The position numbers and the translations under genes were made by a program. The notes below the pieces were generated by a model, which was not told the DNA's origin, did no database searches, and saw only the letters and a program-made list of their open reading frames with translations. From Pigoraptor vietnamica (taxonomy: Eukaryota; Opisthokonta; Filasterea), in contig CALSCQ010003401.1 of the NCBI GenBank assembly GCA_943704525.1, forward strand, positions 1-10,802: 10,802 nt of DNA. The letters run 5' to 3'. Each line of letters starts with the position of its first letter. Position 1 is the stretch's first letter. Below are positions 1-6,952 of this stretch, piece by piece.

Positions 1-2
1 AG

Positions 3-1055
3 GCTGCATTCCTTCGTCATGTTCCAAGCATGATACTCTACGCAGAAACGGTGAACAAGTTGGCAGATAAGACGACAGAAATGGTGGACCTAGCGCTCGA
101 GTTTCTCCAACTGTCCAAGTCAAAGACTAACGCTCCAGTGAAGGAGAAGGAGAAGGAATCGGCCGTTTCCGACGGAATTAATCCCGCGACCGAACAGGTT
201 GCGAAACCGCCAACCGGACTATCCGAAGAAGAAAAGAGAACCAAGCTCGCGGAAATTTTTGGCAAGATAGACGGCATCGATGCGATCATTCGCCTCAAAG
301 ACCTGCCTGATCCCGCCATGTACGACAGCGTCAAACTTACAAAGCTGGTGGAATTGGCCGAACCACTGAGCAAGCTCTCCGAATTGGTTGGCATGGAAGA
401 CGTCAAGAAGCAGCTCTACGCGCAAATCTGCGCCACAATGCACACGCAAGAGCGGGGATCGGCGGTTCACAACCACATTGTCATAGCGGGCAGCCCAGGG
501 GTGGGCAAGACGCACTTGGCCAATGTGATTAGCAAGCTCATGTGTGCCATGGGCGTGGTCAAGACAAACAAAGTGATCGCCCCGACGAAAGCCGAAATCA
601 TAGGCAAGTACATCGGCCACACTGCCGACAACATGAAGACCATAATTAACAGCGCCGAAGACGCCGTGCTCTTTATTGATGAGGCGTATGGCTTGGGAGT
701 GCCCGACATTGATTCGGGGAGCGCCAACACATGCCGGGAAGCTGTCGATACGCTTCTTCAGGCGCTAGACTCTGGCAAGTTTGTGTGCATTGTGGCAGGG
801 TATTCGGACATGCTAGACAGCTGTCTGTTTCACATGAATGCGGGGTTGCGCCGCCGTTTCCGCTATTGGTACAACATCAAGGATCCCAGCGCTGACCAGC
901 TCATCACCATCTTTGATCGAAAACTCGCAGCACGTGGTTGGTCAATGTCAGAAAAAGACTTGGCAAATGCCCACGAGACTATTGCGCGTGAATATGCATG
1001 CTTCACGTCGTTTGGCGGCGACATCGAGGGACTCATTCAGTTGAACACGCGATAG
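3..1055 (+). CDS. CbbX/SpoVK-type AAA+ ATPase, 5' partial, C-terminus displaced by a frameshift
   Basis: This encodes an AAA+ ATPase of the CbbX/SpoVK-like group, ring ATPases that remodel other proteins using ATP; the target here is unknown. Counting from the ATG at 30, Walker A is GSPGVGKT with Lys160, Walker B is VLFIDEAY with Asp217/Glu218 (the DEAY form typical of this group), and GLRRRF at about 272-277 supplies candidate arginine fingers. The preceding LSELVGMEDVKKQL and the KYIGHTADN stretch also fit the family. The N-terminal ~100 residues are charged, low in recognisable domains, and may be a linker. The frame stays open from base 3 to the ATG at 30, so the true start may lie outside the window. 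The frame ends at a TAG (1053-1055) immediately after FGGDIEGLI, where relatives usually continue with a short helical lid; that continuation appears in another frame just downstream. From memory, related ATPases occur in giant DNA viruses, so viral ancestry is possible but not shown. No intron is seen. Confidence 0.85.
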   Translation, partial: AAFLRHVPSMILYAETVNKLADKTTEMVDLALEFLQLSKSKTNAPVKEKEKESAVSDGINPATEQVAKPPTGLSEEEKRTKLAEIFGKIDGIDAIIRLKDLPDPAMYDSVKLTKLVELAEPLSKLSELVGMEDVKKQLYAQICATMHTQERGSAVHNHIVIAGSPGVGKTHLANVISKLMCAMGVVKTNKVIAPTKAEIIGKYIGHTADNMKTIINSAEDAVLFIDEAYGLGVPDIDSGSANTCREAVDTLLQALDSGKFVCIVAGYSDMLDSCLFHMNAGLRRRFRYWYNIKDPSADQLITIFDRKLAARGWSMSEKDLANAHETIAREYACFTSFGGDIEGLIQLNTR

Positions 1056-1231
1056 AGGACTGGGGCATAAGCCAGATGTCAAAGTCAATGTACTGCATCG
1101 GCTCGAAAGAGAACGATCCGCCTCCTGAGAAAGTACTCACGAAGGACAATGTCTACGGCGGGCTCGTGGCTTTGAAGCAGCACAAAAAGACTGACAAAAG
1201 CAGCTCTTCGCATCTATCCATGTACAACTGA
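1037..1231 (+). pseudogene. Displaced C-terminal tail of the AAA+ ATPase (-1 frame)
   Basis: Immediately after the GGDIEGLI motif of the ATPase, the frame one base back stays open to a TGA at 1229-1231. It encodes a segment with VEHAI, then a Lys/Glu/Pro linker, then VLTKDNVYGGLVALKQHKK. In CbbX-like proteins the GGD(I/V)E.L motif is normally followed by an E/K-H helix and a final (L/I)T..D....A helix, and this segment has both in the right order and distance. I infer that one base has been lost near 1030-1045, either by mutation or as a sequencing or assembly error. No X_XXY_YYZ slippery heptamer is visible, so programmed frameshifting is less likely, and no GT-AG intron explains the change. 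Confidence 0.6.
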
Positions 1232-1524
1232 TCGCCGGCGACTGCCTCGGCGGCTGAACCGGCCACTTTGAACCCTGACTCACAGTTTAAAGCACGTAGA
1301 CCTCTGCAAGATGCAGACCGTGACAACTGCTCTCTCACCGTTTGCTGAGAAAAAGCTCGCAGAACACCGCAGTTTCGACGCAGCTGCCGTGGTGAGCGAC
1401 GGGCGGCCGTCTGAGGTACGCTTTAAAGCGATTGCTACTTCTCCTTTATAGTAGTTCCGAAGCTGATTCGAAATGAGGAGTCTTTGTTTTCGCTGTGTGC
1501 TTGCATGCAGTGGGAATCAATTGA

Positions 1525-2640
1525 ATGAGGCGCCAAGCGTGTTTTTTCCTGAATTACGAGCAGTACTTTTCCTTCAAAGAGCGTGGCGTAAGAGATTGCG
1601 CCTTATGCACGCGTCTGCGCGCAAACTGCGCCATGACATACATTTGTCTTTTCATTACTCCGCAAAAGTTTTTCGTTCAGCCTTTTGGCACAACATCGAC
1701 TGGAGCTACATAAGAAGTATTTTTATATTTGGAACATGTAGTCCTTCCGGAGACTTCTATTGCATGGACACCAAATGGGACATAGTACAGCCTGTGCTTT
1801 GTCCGGTTCGACTTGCATACATTCTTGACTCTATTCCTGTTAATACGAACGCAGGGCGTCTTCCAATAGTATTTGTGAGTAGTAGGGCCCATAGGTCCAA
1901 CGTGTGTTGGCGGTCTCTCAAAGCTCAACTACTTCGTTATTCGCCTGGACTGCGAACAAAAGCGCACTTTTTGGAGATGACACTCGACAAGCCTAATAAG
2001 GACGAAAGAAACGAGCAGTTTGAAAAGGTGGGGTTGCCAAGTGACATTAGCATAGCAAAACTGAAGTTCAACTGTCCCGCGGCGTACTGTTCGAACTTGT
2101 CCAGGTTGTCGTTTCTCATGGCAACACATTGTTACGTGCAGTGCATCGAAAAAGTGCATGATGAAGAAGTCGTTACTGGTCTTCGGCAGCAGTGCCAGTG
2201 GACATTTCTCAACAACGAGTTGACGAACTGAATGCTCGCTCGCGCTTGAAGTCCAAGACTGAACGCATCAAGGATAAGGAACGACACGCCGATACCACTG
2301 GAACTTACAGTGGAGCGCGGAACCTGACCGAGAGACACGAACTTGCAGTTTGGAGGATAGTCAGTTGTAATTTATTGAGATCTCGCGGACAACGCGGAAG
2401 GACGACAGAGGGGTGGGAAGAGTTGCCAACAGTGCCTTCGAATTCACGTCGCTGGCGACATACACGTATGGGGACGGATTTGCCATCCCAATTGGTCTTT
2501 CCGCAAAAATCAGACAGCACAAGGGATGGATCCAGTGTTAGAAACACGCTCTTTGGCTTGAAGACGGCACGGCTGACATGTTTGCCATATTCAGATCACT
2601 CTCCAGACAGGCATCACGCTCCGACAATCGAATGCAAAAT
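1525..2640 (+). pseudogene. Probable decayed Crinkler-like (CRN) P-loop NTPase domain
   Basis: No single frame explains this stretch. In order I see: (1) frame of 1525: NYEQYFSFKERG, then about 1687 a GTTSTGAT-stop-EVFLYL segment resembling a ruined GTPGIGK(S/T) P-loop; (2) frame of 1473 (open 1473-2231, 252 codons): YILDSIPVN and VFVSS near 1812-1887, resembling the YLVDG.P...SSP strand of CRN NTPases, then LRYSP and NEQFEKVGLP near 1940-2040, resembling the YMP.W and F..(G)G.P(R) motifs; (3) later frames: FEFTSLATYTYGD near 2437 and ADMFAIF near 2575, at the place of FAS.yv and RG.lFE. Order and most spacings match my memory of CRN proteins, but the P-loop lysine is gone and there are several stops and frame changes. 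A small 46-codon ATG ORF at 1311-1451 (KKLAEHRSF) could be the start. Alternatives are an uncharacterised 252-residue protein at 1473-2231, or a multi-exon gene I have not resolved. Confidence 0.4.
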
Positions 2641-3347
2641 TCGGCCTTACATTTGCGCTTGTGCCGGCTGCGCGTGTTGCCCCCGGTAGCAACGGAGGCA
2701 ACACACATATATACAGCTTCTTCAAAAAAAGGACATTGCTGCATTAATGCGAATTCCTCAAAGAAGTTCATATTGCGCGACGGAGTGGCCTTGAAAGGCA
2801 AAACTTTACCGCCAAATGCGGCTTGTCCAAAAATTTGAATTGTCAGTTTTCACCCCCGGCCCCGTGAAAAAAAAATTATCCAAGGGGTCGGGTCCTTGTA
2901 AATGTGTAATTAGAAGTCTTGGGTTGCCGCCGGTTCGCCAGTCGGTCAAGTGCCGGTACGGTCAGAATGTGTAAAGTCCGGCTATATCCGTTTAAGCAAG
3001 CCGTGTGCAGTGCGCGCTACACATTTGAGTTGGTGCACCGACAGTGATTTGAATACCTGTGAAGGACATCTGGGACCGGTTCCGCGTCCACTGATGTTCC
3101 CCTTCAGTTGATAGGCAGCAACTGCGCCATGCCGTGGCCACCTCCGGACTTGCACGTGCGCGAGCTGCACCGCATCTAAATGCGTTCACCAAGTAACTGT
3201 AAGTTCTCGGCCATCACACCGCAAATGGCCGCCATAAAAACCCCACTTTCGCGCGCTTCTGTCGTCACATATTGCCGGCTTTTCCTAGGATTTTCATTAG
3301 GGGCGTTGTTGTCAACAACATCCTGCGCACACGGCCGAGCGGAGCGA
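2641..3347. other. Spacer with no recognisable gene
   Basis: About 700 bases between the Crinkler-like remnant and the 3' end of the minus-strand nuclease gene. Open frames are short and low in recognisable motifs; an 86-codon frame over 2578-2838 overlaps the end of the remnant. There is an A9 run near 2867-2875 within an AT/GC-mixed stretch and a CATAAAAA TATA-like word near 3232. I see no tRNA, rRNA or repeat signature. Confidence 0.5.
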
Positions 3348-3353
3348 TTTATT
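3348..3353 (-). terminator. AATAAA polyadenylation signal of the nuclease gene
   Basis: TTTATT on the plus strand reads AATAAA on the minus strand, 7 bases beyond the minus-strand TGA at 3361-3363. The position is right for a poly(A) signal with a very short 3' UTR. A single hexamer in AT-containing DNA can occur by chance. Confidence 0.35.
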
Positions 3354-3360
3354 GTTTAGT

Positions 3361-4520
3361 TCATGCGTACATGTTTGGAGGGGGGCCGCGCTCGGCAGCG
3401 CGCGCCATCGCAAAACGCGCTTCAACATCACGCGCAAATGCCACGCGCAATTCGTCGTCGGACATGCGCTGGTCTCCGAGTGCGATACTCCGATAGAAAT
3501 CGTGCAGGCGGATGTCGCGCTTGGCGATGCAGGCGTCCACCGGCGTCATGAAGTCCAAAAGGTCGTCCATGCTGGCCACGTCGCTCCGTGCCGTCATAAT
3601 CCTGGCAGCGTCTGGAACCGATGGTGCGTTTGCCGGCGCAAAATTCACGGGGATATGACCGTCGGACGGACCGGGTTGCGCTCCATCCCCGTGGTAGCTC
3701 TCCCACGACAGCGGCCGAAAGCCGCCCTCCCGTGGACTGCCGTCGTCCTTCGGTATGCCCAAAAGATAGTCGTCGAGAGTGTCGGCAGTCGCGACCACGT
3801 GTACGCGGGAATTCGCAATCGCCGAGAGCATTCGATTCATAATCGTGAAGCCTTCCGCCAGTCCGGCGTCGCACATAACACAAGACGCGTCCCTCTCGAA
3901 CCAACGGAAGAGCATGAAGTCGCTGAGGTCAGTGTAAACAGCGACGACCGGTAGCACACTCAACGACGCCGCGCCCGCTAGCTCAAGGAACGACTGCCGA
4001 TTGCCGTCCTTGCCGGGCTTTTTAAGCTCGATGACCATCATCAGCAGCTCCTGTTGGGGTTCGACGAAAGAACGGCCGGACGAGGGCGACAAACAAACCA
4101 CCACGTCGGTGGAGCCGGACAGACCAAATTTAAGCCGTGCATCGTTGGTCGTAAGGAAGTTATTCGGGGCGGCGGCGACGAAGACGTCCGCGGACTGCAC
4201 CTTCGACGTGATATACGCGACATAGCCATCCTTATGATAGGGCTCCGCAGAAGCCGCAGACCACTTGAAGGGTTTGCACGGATTGAACTTCGGCGTCATC
4301 GGGTTCACACGACGCACGACGCTTTTAGCGACGAGGGCTTGTTTGAAGTCGTTGAAGGCACTGGCCGTGACCTTGCTGTAAGCGGTCTGACCTGCAGTTA
4401 TAGTCCATCAAAACCTGCGGATGTTTGCATTTGACACCTGTGAACAACACATACCATTGTGCGGCCGCTTTTTCGGCTGCTCGATGTCGTCGTCAGGTTC
4501 GATGGTGAAGCCGAAGGCGC
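3361..4520 (-). CDS. Crinkler-type PD-(D/E)XK nuclease domain protein (two 3' exons)
   Basis: The main exon (4391 down to 3361) has a restriction-endonuclease-fold core: LKFGLSGSTDVVV (catalytic Asp, codon 4105-4107), VIELKKP (Glu 4027-4029, Lys 4021-4023), and QSFLELAGA (QxxxE helix), followed by VVAVYTDLSDFMLFRWF, a stretch I associate with the nuclease domains of Crinkler/RHS-type proteins. The last ~150 residues are hydrophilic, with no known domain. An ATG lies at 4297-4299, but the frame continues upstream to a TGCAG acceptor. A 63-bp intron (4454-4392) joins it in frame to a short exon (4520-4455) carrying PDDDIEQPKKRPHN, an acidic patch and a PKKRP nuclear-localisation-like motif. That exon follows an ATAG acceptor at 4522-4521 and has an in-frame TGA just before it, so a further 5' exon is required. 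The role is probably a nuclear DNA- or nucleic-acid-cleaving effector; this is inference from the family. Catalytic residues look intact and the codon frame is clean, so the gene appears functional. Confidence 0.7.
4392..4454 (-). other. Intron (63 bp) of the nuclease gene
   Basis: The donor reads AATG|GTATGT and the acceptor TAACTGCAG|GT on the minus strand. The intron contains an in-frame TGA, and its removal joins a phase-1 exon end to the matching frame of the nuclease exon. The donor is close to the eukaryotic consensus. Confidence 0.7.
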
Positions 4521-4799
4521 CTATTCAATCGCAGTCGAAAACAGTCGAAATGTGATGAATATGGGCGCAGGCTAAATTATTGGTCACCACGCTAAGACGA
4601 GGCGACATGACGTCAGCACAATTGCCAGACATGCAGTAATGCGGGCAGAAACAGATGCTTCCGCAACTGGTATTCACAGTCAAAGAGACGCCTCACTCAA
4701 GTGACATGGGGCGCCATCCGCACCTTCCGTCCGCGGCCGCTTCGTCGCGGGCTCGCCCAGAGTATTGCCTGCAGATTTCAAACAATCATGACCGGTGCC

Positions 4800-4884
4800 C
4801 TCAACGCTATACACTCACGCACCACACCAGACACACACAGAGACATAGACACACTAGCACAGCACACACGCATCTAACACACGC
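4800..4884. repeat. CA-rich degenerate tract
   Basis: A run dominated by CACA, ACAC and CACGCA words, interrupted by AGAGACAT and TCTAAC. It looks like an old (CA)n microsatellite. Confidence 0.7.
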
Positions 4885-5020
4885 AATTACCCACGACTAA
4901 GCGCATTTTGGACACTTGAACTCACTCAACGCAGTCCTTGCAGCAGTTGTCACAAGCTCCAGAATACGGGCTTCCGTGAGGGGAGCTGCAATCGATCAAC
5001 CTTCAATATAGAGGAAAGAG

Positions 5021-5036
5021 TTTTTTTTTTTTTTTT
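5021..5036. repeat. T16 homopolymer
   Basis: Sixteen consecutive T on the plus strand (A16 on the minus strand), preceded by GAGGAAAGAG and followed by GGGACATTAC. It could be a simple slippage tract or the poly(A) end of an inserted minus-strand retrocopy; I see no target-site duplication to support the latter. Confidence 0.8.
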
Positions 5037-5127
5037 GGGACATTACAAGGGAAACTGTGGCCATACGGGCCAACTGCGAGCTACTACATGGCTAGCGTCG
5101 CAAAGGACACACTTACCAACGCAAAAC

Positions 5128-5164
5128 ACACACACACACACACCACACACACACCACGGACACA
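5128..5164. repeat. (CA)n microsatellite, short
   Basis: An imperfect CACACA tract interrupted by CCACAC and CCACGGACAC, continuing the CA-rich character of the interval. Confidence 0.75.
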
Positions 5165-5237
5165 CAACCCCAGCTACATAATAAAAACACAGAGCAATAG
5201 CACAAGCATACACGCGCACCGCGCACGCACACGAACG

Positions 5238-5389
5238 TGTCCGCCGAGATGGGACTGCGACGAGCAAAAGGGCGCACACGAGCCACCGCCACAATGAAAA
5301 ACCGAACACATAGTTGTCCGCCGAGATGGGACTGCGACGAGCAAAAGGGCGCACACGAGCCACCGCCACAATGAAAAACCGAACACATA
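5238..5389. repeat. Perfect 75-bp tandem duplication (period 77)
   Basis: Bases 5238-5312 and 5315-5389 are identical over 75 bases, starting TGTCCGCCGAGATGGGACTG and ending CGAACACATA, separated by GT. Perfect identity indicates a very recent duplication. The unit contains GGGACTGCGACGAGCAAAAG, which recurs in diverged form near 5594. Confidence 0.95.
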
Positions 5390-5444
5390 CGATTAAGCAG
5401 TGCACAGCATCAAGAAAATGGCGATGGGCTCACAGGTCGACAAA

Positions 5445-5556
5445 GACGCATCATACAGCAGAGACGCATCGTACAGAGACAAAGACGCATCGCACAGCAG
5501 AGACGCATCGCACAGCAGAGACAAAGACGCATCACACAGCAGAGACACAAGCACAC
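5445..5556. repeat. GACGCATC array, five units in multiples of 3 bp
   Basis: Units beginning GACGCATC start at 5445, 5463, 5484, 5502 and 5526, so spacings are 18, 21, 18 and 24. The extended unit is GACGCATC(A/G)(C/T)ACAGCAGA with optional GACAAA insertions, built from 3-bp steps. In the frame starting at 5400 it would read as DKDAS(Y/H)SRD repeats. It lies between a copy of the 75-bp unit and its diverged homologue. Confidence 0.9.
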
Positions 5557-5584
5557 ACGCGCACATGTACGTACACGAACATGC

Positions 5585-5735
5585 ACACCGACAGGGGACT
5601 GCGACGGGCAAAAGGGCGCACAAGAGCCACCGTCACAAGGAAAAAGACGAACGCACACACTGCCATGCGACCACACAAACAGGAATCAAGAAAAGGGCGA
5701 TGGGCTCACCGGCGGTCAAAGCACCCGCACTGTTC
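5585..5735. repeat. Diverged third copy of the 75-bp unit plus its downstream flank
   Basis: GGGACTGCGACGGGCAAAAG at 5595 onward matches the 75-bp unit with scattered substitutions. Farther on, TCAAGAAAAGGGCGATGGGC at 5686 matches TCAAGAAAATGGCGATGGGC at 5410. The two landmarks are displaced by 267 and 276 bases, so a larger block of about 270 bp appears to have been duplicated and then diverged. Confidence 0.75.
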
Positions 5736-5841
5736 GCCGCCGCTGAAAGAAACAAAGAATTTCAGCGAACGGCGAGGAACAAACAGTAGGAAACATTGAC
5801 GCAGAGTGCGTGCGACAAGAATACCGTTAACGGGCACTCAC

Positions 5842-6028
5842 CGGCACTCAACAACATGTTCTTCTCCTTGAGCCGCTCGACCAGCTCAGCGCGCAACAAC
5901 AACAATTTCTGGTCCTCGTTGACCATCAGCGTCCCCGCCTTTTCCTTGGCCTCGAGGGGTCCCATCATCTCCATAACAGCCGCAATCCGATTGACAACCT
6001 CCGCAAGGGGATCCCCCTGCTGCGCCAT
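5842..6028 (-). CDS. First exon encoding a coiled-coil N-terminus (62 codons)
   Basis: On the minus strand an ATG at 6028-6026 in a good context (ACAGCCATGGCG) opens a frame beginning MAQQGDPLAEVVNRIAAVM and rich in Leu/Glu/Lys, with EDQKLLLLRAEL and VERLKEKN heptad-like spacing, so a coiled coil is likely. It ends at a consensus donor, GCCG|GTGAGTGCC (intron begins 5841), in phase 1. The frame runs open upstream to 6166, but there the translation has no coding character, so the 6028 ATG is preferred. The exon most likely belongs to the nuclease gene downstream on the same strand, because the acceptor before 4520 needs a phase-1 donor. It could instead belong to a separate gene whose next exon I do not recognise. 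Coiled coil, nuclear-localisation motif and nuclease would be a plausible order for a Crinkler-like protein. Confidence 0.6.
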
Positions 6029-6230
6029 GGCTGTGTCGTGCCGTGTGGCGCACCGATGCCGCGCTCCGATGAAGGGATGCGGCGATGGAAGGAGAGAGGA
6101 AGTGGATGCAATCAAAATGAAGACGACGCCATGCCTCATCCTCATCCGGGGTGGGTCTCTGTTCACACATGTCTGGGCTCCATCTCTGTCTGGACATCAA
6201 GGGCTGCTTCGGTGTGTGTGTTCGTGTGTG

Positions 6231-6234
<4 letters not shown>

Positions 6235-6289
<55 letters not shown>

Positions 6290-6364
6290 GTGTGTGTGTG
6301 TGTGTGTGCGTGTGTGTATGTGTGTGTGTCAGAGAGAGAGAGTGTGTGTGTGTGTGTGTGTGTG
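6235..6364. repeat. Compound microsatellite (AG)25-(GT)n-(AG)6-(TG)n
   Basis: (AG)25 at 6235-6284, CGCG then GT repeats with a few interruptions to 6330, AG repeats at 6331-6342, and TG repeats to 6364. A polypurine tract abutting an alternating purine-pyrimidine tract can adopt non-B structures. Confidence 0.97.
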
Positions 6365-6439
6365 CTCGCCGTCGGCGGCGCGTGTGCGCCCGGTGTGTCT
6401 CATCAGACCGACTGAGAACTCCAGAGGCCCTCGGCTGAG

Positions 6440-6710
6440 TCCCGAACAGTAGTCAGTGCTGATATGTACTCCATGTGTCCGTGCCTGTGATGGTGCGTCT
6501 GTCCCGTGCGCATATTGTGCGTCTGTAGGCCTCTGTGCGCGTGGCTGTGGTGCGTCCCTGTGTGCGAGGCCGGTAGTGTGCGTCTGCGTGCCGGCCGTGC
6601 GCATTTAGTGCGTCCCGCTGATTGTGCGGGCCTCTGTGCGCGTGGTGCGTCCGTCTGTGTGTCCCTCTGCCGTGCGGGTGTGGTGCATCCGAGTCTGCAT
6701 CTGTGCCGCC
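6440..6710. repeat. Degenerate GTGCGTC-rich block with an internal duplication of about 90-100 bp
   Basis: The words GTGCGTC, CTGTGTG and GTGCGCAT recur throughout. GTGCGCAT recurs at 6506 and 6597, and GGCCTCTGTGCGCGTGG at 6528 and 6629, indicating an imperfect duplication of roughly 91-101 bp. The long open frames across it on both strands are low-complexity and not supported as genes. Confidence 0.7.
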
Positions 6711-6834
6711 GTGAGCTTTCCGCACCGAGACGCGGAGACGCGACGCGATCTACGTTAGGTTCGCGATCGGCAAAGGTGAGAGTTGTTCCGCACGCTCCAG
6801 CTTCCCTCGCACACGCAGTCTTCTTTCCTCGGTG

Positions 6835-6934
6835 GCATCCACTTGTGCGGCATGGTGTCACTCAGTTTGTTTCAATACCAGGGCGCATCCACTTGTGCGG
6901 CGTGGGGTATCACTCAGTGCGTTTCACTGTACCC
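6835..6934. repeat. 50-bp direct repeat in the 5' flank, two copies
   Basis: GCATCCACTTGTGCGGC begins at 6835 and again at 6885, followed in both by TGG..(T)GT(A)TCACTCAGT and TTTCA. The two 50-bp copies are tandem and imperfect. They end 18 bases before the ATG of the plus-strand gene, so they probably form its 5' UTR or proximal promoter. Confidence 0.85.
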
Positions 6935-6952
6935 GGTGGCGGAGGCTTCACA

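Larger units (their letters stand above)
4521..5841. other. Gene-poor, repeat-rich interval; possible long intron of the minus-strand gene
   Basis: It is bounded on the minus strand by a GTGAGT donor (5841-5836) and an ATAG acceptor (4522-4521), both phase 1. Contents from low to high coordinates: ordinary sequence to about 4800, CA-rich sequence, a T16 run, (CA)n, a 75-bp tandem duplication, a GACGCATC array and diverged copies of the flanking unit. Open frames here, such as 5314-5799 and 5400-5789 on the plus strand, are translations of repeats. If it is not an intron, it is a spacer between two minus-strand genes. Confidence 0.45.
6029..6952. promoter_or_regulatory. Divergent intergenic region between two start codons
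   Basis: About 920 bases separate the minus-strand ATG (6028) from the plus-strand ATG (6953), so promoters of both genes should lie here. The visible content is repetitive: an (AG)n/(GT)n compound microsatellite, a GTGCGTC-rich degenerate block and a 50-bp direct repeat just before the plus-strand gene. I see no clear TATA box. Confidence 0.45.

Noticed and set aside
1416-1510. Possible intron GTACGC...TTGCATGCAG joining the 1311 ATG ORF to the 1473 region
   Set aside because: The splice words are acceptable, but the frame after the acceptor meets a TGA within six codons, so it does not rescue an open gene.
5021-5385. T16 tract as the poly(A) tail of a processed retrocopy on the minus strand
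   Set aside because: No gene-like sequence or target-site duplication is visible next to it; the flanks are CA repeats and the minisatellite.
5238-5556. CRISPR-like array
   Set aside because: Repeat units are adjacent or variably spaced with related, not unique, sequence between them, and the DNA is eukaryotic.
5314-5799. 161-codon plus-strand open frame with THHTAETHRT-type repeats
   Set aside because: It lies wholly within minisatellite DNA; the open frame follows from repeat composition. Kept only as a low-interest possibility in findings, with the frame at 5400.
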